A stretch of 64,000 nt of DNA from Peromyscus leucopus (lineage: Eukaryota; Chordata; Mammalia; Rodentia; Cricetidae): assembly GCF_004664715.2 (NCBI RefSeq), contig NC_051063.1:146273165-146337164 (forward strand), written 5' to 3'. Within the stretch, counting starts at the first letter, position 1; every line of letters begins with the position of its first letter. The notes under the pieces were generated by a model that was not told the origin of the DNA, searched no databases, and worked only from the letters and a program-made list of their open reading frames with translations. Shown here piece by piece: positions 36,016 to 48,325 of the stretch. Both the position numbers and the translations under genes were made by a program.

Positions 36016-38917
36016 ACTCACCACCGTAAACAGGAACGTCAAGGAACCCTCCCAGTGGTGGAGTATTAAACACCAGGGAGGCGTTGACGCTGTCCTCCAA
36101 CGACAGGCAAACACTGCTTTCTTAGCCAGCACCAGAGTGTTGCACAAACGTCACCTGAAATAACCAATGTGGAGAAGAGGCAGCTGTGCCAGCCTCCCTC
36201 CCAGACCCAAGCAGACAGGCTGGCACAGTTATCTGCCGGCTCCGACTCATTCCGCTCCACGTCCAACCATCCAGCCAAGGCTGAAGCTCTAGAAACGTCC
36301 TGACCAAGCCTGCATAAGCTTAGACAGAGCACATTAACTTAGAAAACAGTCGAAGGAGAACACAAATACATCCCAGGGGTTGCCCACAGAGGCCACCCTC
36401 AGGGTGCCCATTCTTCACGGCGGCCTCAGAGTGATTCCCAGGTCACTCTAAGGCCCATCGGACAAGTGTCTGGAGTGCAGGGCAGGCTAAATGCTAACAG
36501 ATCCTCGCGTGTAACTTTCGTCAGATGTTGGTACAGAGATGGACAGGGAGGCCCAGAGGCCAGTTCCAAACCCACGAGAGGGATGCATCTGAGGCCTGTA
36601 ATGGCTCCAGAGACCAAGCAGAGGAAGGACTAGGTTGTGATTAGAATGGCCACAAGGTTCCCAAAAGATAAGGGAGTCGAACTGGCCAGGGGCATTTCCA
36701 CAGACAGCATCAGCCTTAGGCTCGGCCACTGAGCTAGAAAGAAGTGACTGGAAGCTAACATTGCCTTCAGTTCAATAATTCAGCAGATGCTTAAAAGGGG
36801 GACTATGTTTTAAAGGCAAGGTTTTATTGCTTTCATGAAGGTGCCTCACGGATAACTAGAATGCTTGGAAGAAAGATAAGTACAAAAATAGTTACACACC
36901 CACATGTGCACAAACACAGACATTCATCTTACCCTGAGATGCAAAGCCCACTGTTTATAGCAAACACCCCCAGACACAGGTGGTATGACTCTGCCTGGGG
37001 ACCCAATTAGGCAGCTATCACTCTGTCTCCCAGCAGCCAGAAGACAAGAATGGTGCACGAGGGAGGAAGGGTGGGATTAGTCACATAGCAAGGTAGGTCT
37101 TGGAAGGCAGCCATCCTTTCCTCCGGGCACTGAGAACTCTGCTGGCACGGAAAGGAACTGTGCTGTTGGAAACCCTTCCCAGTGGAATGCAGACTGAACG
37201 CCCGCACATCCCAGGGCACAAATAACCCCAAACAGTCTTTAAAACAAACACTTCCATCGGGGCAATTGAAGAGCAGCGGTGTGCCTTGTTAATTCCAAGG
37301 CTGTGTCATGCTATGGCCTGTGATGCTTGAAGTTTTGAACTCGTGCCACTTATCAAAGACAATGAAATCCTCAAGGCACATCTACTTACCATCAAATCAT
37401 CCCATGGAAAGTTTAATTGAGGCTTCAGTGATATGCCTCTTGGCAGTAACCCTTGCGTCTCGCTCTTTGGCTTATTCTTATTTTATTAAAGGCATTTCCC
37501 TGGGTGCCTATGGTTCTTATTTCATAAACCAGCAGCCACTGGAACTCTCCAGACAATAATCACCTTCTCACAGGAACACCAGGCACTGCTCATACCCTGG
37601 GCCCAGTGGGGCTGAGGGAGGAAGATCTAGCCAGTTACTGTTGGCAGTGATGCCCGTCTCGCCTGACCACCTGTGAGCTGGCCGCTTTTGCCTGGGCTCT
37701 GTGAGCTGATGTCTGAATGGGATTTAGAGAGGACTGATGTCACACTGTCATTTCCCGGCATGCCCAGCATTGACTTAGAGCTGGGGGCAGTTCTGCATCA
37801 CTTGCTTGGCTGGGCAATTGCAGGCTCTTCCTGAACTCATGGAATCCTGTCCAAAAGGGTCTCCTATTGTTTGCTGCTTCCTTCTGAACCATGCAGGCAT
37901 GCTTCCTGGCCTCAGATTCCTCCCTAACGGTATTACGTCACCTTACAGCCTTTCTGGAGAGAGCTGAGTGATCTCTAGTCAGTCCTCCTCACTTTTCTTC
38001 CTTTGAGCCCAAATCGGGCTGAGTATGGACACAAAATAAACCCCTGGCACCCTTCTTTTTCTCTGTCCCCACGCCTAATTCCCAGACCTTCATTTTACTT
38101 ATAAATTAGACTGATTCCGCAACTTACCAGACTCACAAAATGAATGGGGGTGACCCCAGCCCTCACTTGGGTTGTCTTCCGAGTCCACAGATGAAGTAAT
38201 GAAGAAACGGTGTGTTCTAACCCATACAGATAGAAGAACTGGGTGAGGCTGGAGCACCTGGCCCGTGGCAGCTCCAGAGCCATTATAAATCTCAGAATAT
38301 GGAACTTTCTCAGGAAAGCCAACACAAGCTGGTCCAGTTGTATAAAGCAATCCACCTCACTAGGACCGCTGCCTACTGAGGGAATCACAGAAGAGGTTGG
38401 CCACTCTGGGGCCACCTCCACACTCTGAGTCTCATTCCTTTCCCCAGGGTTAGATGAGACGAAAGGTTTGTGTGGACCTAGGCTCTAGCAGTCTGAAGGC
38501 TGAAAAGTGGCTTGGGACATGCACTCACATATTGTAGGACTAGTATCAAGTCACACAGATGGGCTAAACCTCTTCCAACAAGACCGTTTTCCTCTTCATC
38601 AAAATACACCCGTGGGATGGAGGTATCGGGTCCCTTCCATCTTTCCCACCTCAGAGAGCCATGGCATGCCACTGCTCAGTGCCTCTGGGTAAATTGGATG
38701 AGTCACCTGCCCCCAACACAAGCCTGTTTCCTGAGTAATGGGAATGACTTGGCCCCTAAACCCACATAGACGGTGTGTCCACGTCTGACCCCACGAAAGT
38801 CCTCAAGGCAGGCCTTGGTGTAGAGACACTGGTTTGGCATGTTTTAAGAACTGTTGTGTGTATATTGATTGCCCAAGGTCTCAGAGCAGAGGATCACCCA
38901 TGTCTCTCTCACCAACA
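36016..38917. other. Unique intronic sequence
   Basis: The longest stretch here without a recognised repeat. 37240-37560 is AT-rich with homeobox-like cores and is a candidate conserved non-coding element. No gene recognised. Confidence 0.45.
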
Positions 38918-38932
38918 GAAGGGCACATTCTT

Positions 38933-39087
38933 TTTTTTTTTGGTTTTTCGAGACAGGGTTTCTCTGTGTAGCTTTGTGCCTTTCCTGGAACTCACTTGGT
39001 AGCCCAGGCTGGCCTCAAACTCACAGAGATCCGCCTGCCTCTGCCTCCCGAGTGCTGGGATTAAAGGTGCGCCACCACTGCCTGGCT
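38933..39087 (-). repeat. Young B1 SINE with target-site duplication
   Basis: Full antisense B1 (tcgagacagggtttctctgt, gtagctttgtgcctttcc, cttggtagcccaggctgg). Flanked by gaagggcacattctt at 38918-38932 and 39088-39102. Confidence 0.96.
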
Positions 39088-39134
39088 GAAGGGCACATTC
39101 TTAACCCTGGTTTCCAAAGGGAAGGTGTGTGGAT

Positions 39135-39735
39135 TACTTTTCTTATCCCTGTGAGCAAATACATGATAAGCAGCAGTTTCAGGGAGGGAGGGTTTATTCT
39201 GGCTTGCAGTTCTAGGTGAGCATTCCATGGTGGGGGGAAGCCATGGCAGCAGGCAGGGAAGGTAAGCTGGGCTGGTTCCATGGCATCCACTCTCAGAAAG
39301 CAGAAAGAGACCTAGGACCGCAGCCGAGGGAATGGTGCTTCCCACCTCAGTGAACCTAATTTACATCTAATAGCCAGAAGTTTTCTCTGGTCCTACGGAA
39401 TCTTTCCAACCCACGTGCCGCAGCCGCTTGGTCCCAAATAAACACACACAGGCTTACACCATTTTTAAACTATGGGCCATAGCAGGTTTCTTGCTAGCTA
39501 GCTGTTGTATCTTAAATTAAACCATTTCTATAAATCTATACTTTACCACGTGACTTTACATCTTGCTTCTCCTGGCGGCAGCTAGCAGCATCTCCTTCCT
39601 CTCCCTCTAGTTAGAATTTCTGGCTACACCACAGGCTAATTTAAACTATATAGTCCTTCAAGGACTTCCCAGAGGTTTGTCCCTTAGGTAATTCTGGAAC
39701 CTGTCAAATTGACCATATTAACCATCACAGATGGG
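39135..39735 (-). repeat. MaLR-like LTR, interrupted
   Basis: gtttattctggcttgcagtt, tggtggggggaagccatggc, and past the insertion cttcccagaggtttgtccct, acctgtcaaattgaccatat, taaccatcacag. Same family and orientation as 49218. Confidence 0.6.
39375..39655 (+). repeat. Unassigned rodent repeat inside the LTR
   Basis: tctttccaacccacgtgccg, cagccgcttggtcccaaata, aacacacacaggcttacacc, ttaaattaaaccatttctat, cttgcttctcctggcggcag. A well-known muroid repeat whose class I cannot fix. An opposite-strand copy lies at 34087. Confidence 0.6.
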
Positions 39736-39849
39736 ATTTGATAAATACCAGTGAAATATGAAGTTTATTTACTTATTGTATAAAATGGTATCGTATCAAG
39801 AACTTCCTTCTTCCTTTTGTAAAACAGTAAATCAAGAATCATAAAAGGG

Positions 39850-39997
39850 GGCCGGGCGGTGGTGGTGCACACCTTTAATCCCAGCACTCAGGAGGCAGAG
39901 GCAGGCGGATCTCTGTGAGTTTGAGGCCAGCCTGGGCTACCAAGTGAGTTCCAGGAAAGGCACAAAGCTACACAGAGAAACCCTGTCTTGAAAAATC

Positions 39998-40026
<29 letters not shown>
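39850..40026 (+). repeat. Young B1 SINE with target-site duplication
   Basis: gccgggcggtggtggtgcac, tttaatcccagcactcagga, gggctaccaagtgagttcca, ggcacaaagctacacagaga, A tail of about 27 nt. Flanked by aagaatcataaaaggg at 39834-39849 and 40025-40040. Confidence 0.97.
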
Positions 40027-40028
<2 letters not shown>

Positions 40029-40129
40029 ATCATAAAAGGGACTGACACTGTCTCAACATCATTGTCATAGAAATAAACATGTTAATTGGCTTCCCATTCT
40101 TACAACAAATCAGAGATTAATTTATTTGT

Positions 40130-40440
40130 TGGAATGAAAGATTTAATTTCTGGCTCATGGCTTGAGTTTATCATTGCTTGGTCTTGTTGCTTTGGGCCTA
40201 TGAAAGGATAGGACATCTTCAAGGGACAATGTGACTAAGAGGACCTTGTCACCTAATGAAGGCAGAGAGGAAGCAGAGAGAGAGGGGGGGGGAAGGGAAA
40301 GGGCCAGGATCCAAAAATCCTCTTCAAGGGCACTACCTCAGTAAACTAACCTTCCTCCAAAAACCTACCTCCTAAAGATTCTGCCAATTCCTGACGGGGC
40401 CACAGGCTGAGAACTGAGACTTCAATGCCCAGGCCTTGGG
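40130..40440 (-). repeat. Possible MaLR-like LTR relic
   Basis: aaagatttaatttctggctc, ggcagagaggaagcagagag, aaacctacctcctaaagatt resembles antisense MaLR text, heavily diverged. Confidence 0.4.
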
Positions 40441-40917
40441 ACATTTAAGGACAAAATGACAGTAGTAATCAAAATTATTTGTTCGGTAACTCGTAGCATC
40501 TGTTGTGTGCTCGTTGCTGAGACACAGGAGAGAATGTGAGGCCCGCATTCTATCACAGGTTTGCTGATGGTCCCTGAGGCGTGGAAAGGCTGCCTCTGTC
40601 TCATTGGTTGGATACTGTCTGAAGAGAGACCCAAGGGAGGGAAATAATGAGGCCCAGAGATGTCAGGGGAAGAGCATGCCATACCCAGAACAGTAACAGC
40701 GAGGCACAAGATGAAGACGAACTCAGGGAGGAGGGCTAAGGAGAGGGTCGGTGTGGCTAGGGCAGGTGGCCCAGGACTCATGAAGCAGGGATTAAAGTCA
40801 GTAAAGGAGCCATGTGATTTGGGGTTCTACCTGTCTCAGGGTTTCTTCTAAATATGCTAGAAATCTACTGGAGGATTTGAGCAAGGAACTTGTGTTACTT
40901 GAGTACAATTCTTAAAA

Positions 40918-40933
40918 TTATTTATTTATTTGT

Positions 40934-41027
<94 letters not shown>
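40918..41027. repeat. (TTTA)n followed by (GT)n
   Basis: About 65 nt of TTTA (40918-40982) and 44 nt of GT (40983-41027), perhaps the expanded tail of the adjoining SINE. Confidence 0.96.
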
Positions 41028-41029
<2 letters not shown>

Positions 41030-41192
41030 GTGCATGCCATGCATATCTGAGGAGGCCAGAAGAGGGTGTTATAACCTCCAGCTGGAGTTACAGGTGGTTG
41101 TAAACTGATCAGTGTAGGTGTTGAGAAATGAACTCTGGGTGCTTTGGAAGAGCAGTGAGTGTTCTCAATTTCAGAGTCACCTCTCTAGTCCC
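41030..41192 (-). repeat. B3-type SINE
   Basis: ggaggccagaagagggtgtt, ctggagttacaggtggttgt, gaaatgaactctgggtgctt, cacctctctagtcccc. Confidence 0.75.
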
Positions 41193-41942
41193 CAGATTTA
41201 GACTTTTGAAGTCACTCTCTAGCTGCCATATACACTGTTGAGAAGGCTGTGGTGGGTGAAGAGACCTGGCAGGTGAGGCTAAGACAGCTTGGACCTGAGG
41301 AAATGGCGGATGTGATTCAAGGGAGCCTCGGTAACAGATTTTGAAGTTATGTGCCCATCCCAGCAGAAACAAAGATATTCTAAAATGACATTTGTGCCCT
41401 TCCTTTTGGACATGAGACTATTGAACAATGATCTCCAAGAAACTGTAACTGCCCCAGGAATCCCATGCTAGTGCAGCCAGAGAAGGAACTTATCTCTGGG
41501 AAAGAGATCTCATGGAGTTCTGACCACTTCTTAAATCACTTCACAGATGAGCCCGGAACTGAGATGGTACGGGTCAGTGGTGGACAGGCTGACGCATCGG
41601 ACAGGGCTGCTCAGCTATGTACACTTCCAGCTTTCTGTTTAAGCCTCATATTGTGACCCGGACTTGGGGTGGGGGTCACTCACTCTCTTTATTTGTCCTT
41701 CTTTCCAATGGGGCCAGATTGAGTAAGTCTCCCTTTCTGCTTTTCCCCACTGAGTGCCTGTTTAATTGGCTCATTGGGGACAGGTGGCTATACCTAGCTT
41801 GTGAGGGTTGCCAGGGGGCAGGTGCTGACCCCGACAATACCGACAACCAAGCAGGCAGGGATGGGTGGTAGATGCAAAGCGTTCATCAGGCATCGTCAGA
41901 AATAAAGTCAACAACAGAACGTCTGCTTAACTACTGTGTTTT
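41193..41942. other. Unique intronic sequence
   Basis: Nothing recognised. Confidence 0.45.
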
Positions 41943-42145
41943 CTTCTTCTTCTTCTTCTTCTTTTAATTTATTTACTTTTATTTCATTTGCATTGGTATT
42001 TTGCCTGCATGTATGTCTGTGTGAGGGTGTCAGATCTTGGAGTTAGAGGCAGTTGTGAGCTGCCATGTGGGCGCTGGGAATTGAACCCGAGACCTCTGGA
42101 AGAGCAGTCAGTGCTCTTAACTGCTGAGCCATCTCTCCAGCCCCT
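41943..42145 (-). repeat. B3-type SINE with (TTC)n tail
   Basis: ttcttcttcttcttcttctt at 41943-41964 then gcctgcatgtatgtctgtgt, gaggcagttgtgagctgcca, gctgggaattgaacccgaga, ctgagccatctctccagccc. Confidence 0.88.
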
Positions 42146-43234
42146 GCATTTTCTTCTTGCAGTACTGGGGACAGGATCAAACCAGGGGCCTCCAGCATGG
42201 TGGGCAAGCCTGGGACACACACAGAGCCATGCTCCCGGGCACTAAACAGTTAATGAACTCACACGCCCTTCACCACAGGTAGACAGGCACTGTGACAAAC
42301 GCTGTCTGTTGGTTCCCCACTCCGTCCCCAGCACTTCGTCTGTTATGCTCATCATAGTTGTACTCGGGACGGAAGAGGTCTCACGGTGGTCAAGAGAGGA
42401 ACCAACCTGTCCCCAGAGGAACCTCTTCCACTCACTCCTTCCTGTTCCCTCAGCCATCTCTATCATCCCGACATTCTTAGCTCCTGGGGACTGCCTCACA
42501 CACAGGGCTTGCTGAGCTGGGTGTGGGCAAACATGCCTCCTTCTCCAACATACTGACTGTCTTACAGGTTCCTTTTCCAAGATGAAAACCTCTTGGGGTT
42601 GGGACTTTATCTCAAAACTTGTGTTTATCTTGGCAGCCAGAGCTCCATGGCTCGGGAACCGCGGCAACTGGCCCGTGAGGCTGACCCCAGGGACTCCCCG
42701 GCCTCTCTGCTGATGTTGCCTCTCTGGGAACCCTTCCATTTAATCAGCAGCTGAGCCAAGGAGAGAGATGAGCCATCGTGGCTGCTCCTGAATCCCACCC
42801 CCCCTCCCCGCCGCCTTTGCACAGCTGTTTTGTCCTGTTTGATTCTGTAACCATGGGGTACAGGAGACAATAGAAAATATCTGGAATATTATGAAACCAA
42901 ACAAGAGAAGAGCAGCAGGAACTTGAGGGAAGCAGCAACTGGTTTTTATAGTAACAATAACAATAAAGTGACTCATTTACACGCAACAACCCCCTAGATG
43001 CTGTGAGAAGACAGCCCTGTGCTGTAGAACAACAGCTCTTGTCCATGCTCCTGCTGCAGCAACCTGCGAGGCGGTGGCCAACAGAGGTGTGAAGAGAGCG
43101 GTTGGCTATAGCTTCTGACGTCTGCTGAGACATGAGCTGATTCCAACTGCCAGAAAAGCCACACCTAGGGCCTGTGCTGGGGAGAGAGGCGGGGACACTG
43201 GGGGCTTCCCAGTCCTCCTCTTCAGGTTTTTGTT

Positions 43235-43237
<3 letters not shown>
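42146..43237. other. Unique intronic sequence
   Basis: The antisense 165-codon open frame at 42242-42739 shows no domain. Nothing else is recognised. Confidence 0.45.

Positions 43238-43286
<49 letters not shown>
43238..43286. repeat. (GT)n microsatellite
   Basis: About 45 nt of GT ending in GCGCG. Confidence 0.97.
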
Positions 43287-43289
43287 TTG

Positions 43290-43355
43290 ACTGTTTTGTC
43301 AGGCCAGGATTTGAACCCAGAGCATCATACATGCTGAGAGATATCCCTAGTCAGC
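43290..43355 (-). repeat. ID-like SINE fragment
   Basis: aggatttgaacccagagcat, catacatgctgagagatatc, ccctagtcagccc is the antisense of the ID head. Confidence 0.55.
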
Positions 43356-43861
43356 CCTTGGTGGATTTTTTTACATGAAGCTGTCAGCATCTGGTTTTTC
43401 CTGAGCATGCAAGCTCAGACCTTTGTGTGTACACTCACAGATATGGGGGGGGGGAGATTCTGCCTTTTGTCACCTAGATTTAAATCAGTGTCTATGAAAG
43501 TTGACTATGCAGTCACTCGGGTGCTTGTGACTACACAGCATGCTGACTCAGATCTCCCTACAGGGATTCTATCTAATACATAAGGGTTGGAGGAAGAATT
43601 GAGCATGCCTAGAACTTTCCAAGCTTTGACTCATGTTGGGCCCTAGGGTGGCCCTTTGAGAGCCATTGGCTCCAAGTTTTGTTTTGTTTCCTGCACCAAC
43701 ACCAAGGCTCCAAGCCCTGTTGAACCGGAAACACTGAAAGCAGGTCAGTGTCGCCCACACCTGGTGGCCCATCTGTGACGAGGAGAACGGATCTGGGACA
43801 GGTGGTTCGTGTTGTCTTGGATAGTGGATCCATGGTAACTTTCTCAGGGTAAGAGTGCTTC

Positions 43862-44008
43862 TGAGATTAGCATGCATGGGAGCCACCCCAGGGGTCCTTA
43901 AAATAGAGGGCTGGGCCCCATCTGCAGGCACCAGTTTTGAAGGGTCTGGGTGGCACTGTTGTTGGCATCAAGGCTGCTGATCTGGGACCACACTTTGAGA
44001 ACCCCTGC
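43862..44008 (-). repeat. MER5-like hAT DNA transposon relic
   Basis: A centre with gagggctgggccccatctgc, then aaggctgctgatctgggacc and acactttgagaacccctg, matching the MER5A terminal inverted-repeat end. The other end is eroded. Confidence 0.6.
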
Positions 44009-45107
44009 TTTCTGTTATTGTCACGGAGGGCCCTTTATTTCCTTGTGGTGCTTGTTCACGTAGAACAAACCTGGCACGGATAGCCTGATGCTAGAGTAGC
44101 TTGCTCGTTGTTTATTGTTACTTCATTCCGACTCGTGTGCATGGCTTAAACAGTCACCCTTTCACAAAAGGCGGCGCCGATGATGTGAGTGTCCCAGGTC
44201 CTTCCCACGTGTTCCCGGTCGAGTCTGTGGCACTCTAACAGCTGACCCGGAGTAGAGATGGTAACCAAACTGTTCCCCTGGGACTGTGGGTGTCCATGTT
44301 CATTAGGATATTGACTCACATCCAAGGAATTGCCACCTCATCAGATTTTCCACGAACCTAGTGCTGGTCTTCGAGAGAGGCAGGATCGGGGAAGGTGTGG
44401 TTTGGAGCCACAGCCTGCGGTGGTGACCCTGCCAGGAGCACACCCAGCTCTGCTACTGAGCTCTTGGGGGTCTTCTTGCTTCTCCCAAAGTAGCAAAGGT
44501 GGAGGGGACCAGAGAGTCTGACTGTGGAACAGCTGTCTACCCAGGAGGTCCACTGAGCAGACCCTTGTTGTGCCTTCACAGATTAATATTAGGTTGGTAA
44601 CTCAGGAGTTCTAGAAGCCCTGGCAAGCCAAAGGTGTTACAAGTGCGTTCCAAACTGTCCCTTCTCTGCAAAGCCTTGGGTCACACCAACTAAGCTTTTA
44701 AGTCTCATGCCATCAATTGTCTGTCCCCACTCCTTGTCCATCTACCTGTTCCACACTCGACAGTCGGTTCGTTGCTACAGGTTGGTGCTGAAGGTCTTAA
44801 AATGTCCACCTGGTAAAGGCTTGGCCCCAGCCTGACACTCCCGGGAGGCGGCAGAACCTTGGAGAAATGTGGCCATTCAGGGAATGTCCTTCAAGGGGTT
44901 TGAGACCCTGGTTGCTTGCTTGAATGTCTATGCACCCCTGCATGTGCTCTCTCCCCACCTCCCAAGCATGCATATTCTTCCTCTCTTGCAACATAGTGAA
45001 GGATTTTGCTCCACCATGAATTGTCATGATAGTAATCTATCCTCCCAACTGGGCCAACTAAGCATCAATGGACGCTTCTAAAGCTATGAGTAAAAACATC
45101 TTTTCTC
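44009..45107. other. Unique intronic sequence
   Basis: Nothing recognised. Confidence 0.45.
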
Positions 45108-45281
45108 TGGTGCTGGAGAGAGGGCTCAGCAGACAAGCATTTGCTGCTTATATGGAGGATGTGGGTTCGGTTCCCAGCACCCACCCCACCTCACAATCGA
45201 CTGTAACTCCAGTTTCAAGGGATCTAATGCCTTCTTGCTTCTGCAGGTACCCCCCCCCCCACACACACACAATTTAAAAAA
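45108..45281 (+). repeat. B2 SINE
   Basis: ggtgctggagagagggctca, gtgggttcggttcccagcac, ctgtaactccagtttcaagg, ending in C12 and a short (CA)n. Confidence 0.85.
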
Positions 45282-45290
45282 ATGTGTTTT

Positions 45291-45384
45291 GTCATTGTAA
45301 GTCATTATGTTACCTCAGATGTTTGTTATAGTAACGGGTCATTGTAAGTCATTATGTTTCCTCAGATGTTTGTTATAGTAACGG
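45291..45384. repeat. 47-bp tandem duplication, two copies
   Basis: gtcattgtaagtcattatgt starts at 45291 and 45338. One mismatch between copies (ttacctc versus ttcctc region). Confidence 0.93.
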
Positions 45385-45699
45385 GAAGCTAACATACTCA
45401 CTGATCATCATAGAAGCCCACTTACTCTACTCTAACACAAGCCCCACAAGAAAGGGAGCCTTTGCCTGTTTTGCGCATTGAGATTCCCAGGGCTAGAGTA
45501 GCACCTGGCAGGCACTCGACACTGAATGTGAAGGAGCAGGATGTCTGCAAGGACAAGGATCCATCTGAGAAATAGCTCGTGGTATAAAGACACAGAGAGG
45601 CAGCGAATACAGGGGAAAAGAGTAATATGTTAATGGGCAATTTAACAAACTGAGGAAAGAATGGCCACAGGGTTAACAGGATGGGCTAAGAATGAAACC

Positions 45700-45838
45700 C
45701 CAGGTACCACAGTGAGTTAGCTGATCTCAGCTTTGCCTCTTGTGAGCGAGGTGATTTTACATGAGAAAGTGTATCCTTTTGGTGTCTTGGTTTCCTCATG
45801 TGATAACAAAGTAAAGCCACAGTTTAGAAGATCATTAG
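45700..45838 (+). repeat. MIR SINE relic
   Basis: tgcctcttgtgagcgaggtg, ttggtgtcttggtttcctca, tgtgataacaaagtaaagcc matches the MIR 5' core (tcagtttcctcatctgtaaa type). Confidence 0.65.
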
Positions 45839-45845
45839 GGGCTAG

Positions 45846-46206
45846 TGTGGTGGTTTGAATGAGAATGGCCCCATTAGGCTTATATATTTGAATGCTTAGT
45901 CATCAGGGAGTGACACTATTTGAGAGGGATTAGGAGGTGTGGCTTGTTAGAGTCAGTGTGGCCTCATTGGAGGAAGTATGTCACTGGGGGTGGGCTTTAG
46001 GGTTCCAAAACCAGGCCCGGTTCTCTCTCTTGGCTTGAGGATCACAATGTAGCTCTCAGCTACTGCTCCAGAACCATGACGGCCGTCATGATGAAAACTG
46101 ACTAAACCTCTGAAACAGTAAGCAAGCCTCCAATTAAATGTTCCCTTTTTATAAGAGTTGCCTTGGTCATGGTGTCTCTTCACAGCAATAGAACAATGAC
46201 TAAGAC
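45846..46206 (+). repeat. ORR1-like MaLR solo LTR
   Basis: tgtggtggtttgaatgagaa at the 5' end, ggattaggaggtgtggcttg, gaggaagtatgtcactgggg, actaaacctctgaaacagta, ccaattaaatgttccctttt, ending tctcttcacagcaatagaac ... gactaagaca. TG...CA ends and 361 bp length fit a solo LTR. No internal coding part is present. Confidence 0.85.
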
Positions 46207-46319
46207 AGCCAGGGAGATGGCTCTGCTGGAGCAAAGTTCTTCAGCTTCCCAAGGACAAATTAAAGTCAATTTAGCTCTTAACACCATTCATTCCCTGGGA
46301 AGTAATGTGGTGAACCGTG

Positions 46320-46467
46320 TTGATGGTTTGGATCTTAAATGTCTCCCAAATGCTATGTTTCAGATGCTTGGTCATGAGCCTGTGGTGCTATTGGGAGGTG
46401 GTAGAGCCTTTGGAGGATGGAAGTTAGGGATTATAACCCTGAAGGGGATATTGGGAACGCAGCCCTG

Positions 46468-46516
<49 letters not shown>

Positions 46517-46640
46517 TTCTCACCGTATAATAAATAGCTTTACTCCAGCACGTGTGCCCTACCATGATGTTCTACCTCACCACAGGCCCCAAAATCAATT
46601 ACTCCAGCCAACTACAGACTCAAGCCTTTGAAACTCTGAG
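46320..46640 (+). repeat. MaLR LTR (MST/MLT1-like)
   Basis: ttgatggtttggatcttaaa, gcctgtggtgctattgggag, aaggggatattgggaacgca, an expanded (TC)n at 46468-46514, and ccatgatgttctacctcacc. Order and text match primate MST and rodent MT-type LTRs. Confidence 0.7.
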
Positions 46641-46671
46641 TTATGCAACTTTCCATCTCTCTTAACTTTTT

Positions 46672-46808
46672 TAAAAATTGTTTGAGACAAAATCTTGCTG
46701 TGTATGTAGCTCAGGCTGGTCTAGAACCCAGACTGACCTTGAATTTAGGAACCTTCTGCTTTAGCCTCCCAAGTGCTAGGATTATGGGTGTGTACCACCA
46801 CAACCGAC
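46672..46808 (-). repeat. Old B1 SINE
   Basis: ttgtttgagacaaaatcttg, gtagctcaggctggtctaga, agcctcccaagtgctaggat, tgtgtaccaccacaaccgac. Confidence 0.85.
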
Positions 46809-48128
46809 TGTTTCTCCTCCTTGTAATTTACTTTCTCAGGCATGTTGTCTCAGAAAGACAGTCTGTACATGCTGTGATGCTGACCAACAGGAGATACTGG
46901 GTGTGTTATGGTCAAGAAGAGGGGACATGAGCACTGAGCAGTAATGAGGAGAAGAGCCCTAGAGAATGAGTCTGGAGCTATGGAACCAGCATCAGTTCCA
47001 TGCTTCGACATCTCATGAGCCACCAGGCTTCTTGACCTGCCCAGCATTGAGGAGGGACCACAGTTTGTCACTAGGGACAACTCTAGGATGGCAAAGCAGA
47101 ATTAGTTTCTCCACATCTATCACTCCACAGTTTGTTAGTCTAGAAATGCAAAGCCTTTCCCTTGGTTTTGTTACTTTAAGTGTGTCATTGTCCTTTCATT
47201 GAACTGCTCATAAGCCCAAGTCCTGAGCCCTCCAATGTGTCAAGGACACATGAAATTTCTCCTGGTTACCCTGGGATTCTTAAAATGAATGGAGGAGCGG
47301 GAGCTGCCTTTACCTCCTTTGAAGGGCAAGGGTACTTTTTCTTCATCGTCTAAAATCACTCACAATTCCAACTCTGTCCCTAATTCTACACCTCTCGGGA
47401 GGAGGAGTCACCTACCATAGTCTTCAGGGTTTTAGATCTCAAAGCCTGAATATCAAAGAATCTTCAAGGGATTCGGACTTCCTCATTTCTGAACACGGAA
47501 GCTGTGTGCTGCCAAACAGAACCCCCATCTCAGTGTGCCCCCATCTCAGTGTGCCCCCATCTCAGTGTGCCCACACTCTTCTCACTCCTATAACACCCAG
47601 TGTTTCGGGACTGTGACTGCCAATTCCTTGGATGACCTGAGGATGATCAATGAAGAAAGATCTCCAAGCACTGCTCATAGGGGGTTTGTAAGGGAAAAAA
47701 AAAAAATCTCAAAATATCATATGGCATTTCCAATCTCATTCCACTGGGCAGAAGGCTATTGCTGGTTTTGCCAGGAAGACTGAGAAATGTAACCTCCCAA
47801 GGGAGAAGATCCTGTGACTATCAGCTAACAATATTTACCATAATACCCTGGACCATGTGCCAGGTCCTAATTATGATTCATTCCAGCCTTAACCAACCAT
47901 GGCTCAGCCCTTCCCTAGCCATGGCCAGTCCCTTCCCTAATTATGGTACACCCTTCCCTAACCACAGCTCAGCTCGTTCTTAACCATGACATAATCTATT
48001 CCTGCTTGTGATAAGGTTTTGATCATAACCATCCATACCAATCCCACCAAAGACACGTGAACTGAAGTCCTAAAGACTAGGCCAAGAATTAGTCCCTGCT
48101 CAAGAGCAAATCAGGAGGTCTTAGCCTA
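46809..48128. other. Unique intronic sequence with small tandem repeats
   Basis: Holds a 16-bp triplicate (47523-47571) and an irregular 'aaccatggctcagcccttcc'-like repeat at 47890-47990. Nothing else is recognised. Confidence 0.5.
47523..47571. repeat. 16-bp tandem repeat, three copies
   Basis: catctcagtgtgcccc at 47526, 47542 and 47558. Confidence 0.93.
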
Positions 48129-48325
48129 ACAGTTCTCAACCCCAGGGTCAAATGACCCTGTCACAGGGATCACATACCAGATATTTATATTACGATTCAT
48201 AACAGTAGCAAAATTACAGTTATGAAATAGCAATGAAATAATTTTATGGTTGGGGGGGGTCACCACACCATGAGAAACTAACTGAATTAAAGGGTCGCAG
48301 CGGTAGGAAGGTGGAGAATCCTTGC
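48129..48325 (-). mobile_element. URR1-like non-autonomous hAT transposon
   Basis: Imperfect terminal inverted repeats acagttctcaacc and ggtggagaatccttg. Between them are tattacgattcataacagta, aattacagttatgaaatagc, aattttatggttgggggggg and ttaaagggtcgcagcgg, the known URR1 order in reverse. No transposase is present. Confidence 0.8.

Noticed and set aside
42242..42739. 165-codon antisense open frame
   Set aside because: On the gene strand but without splice sites or ADAMTS-like text.
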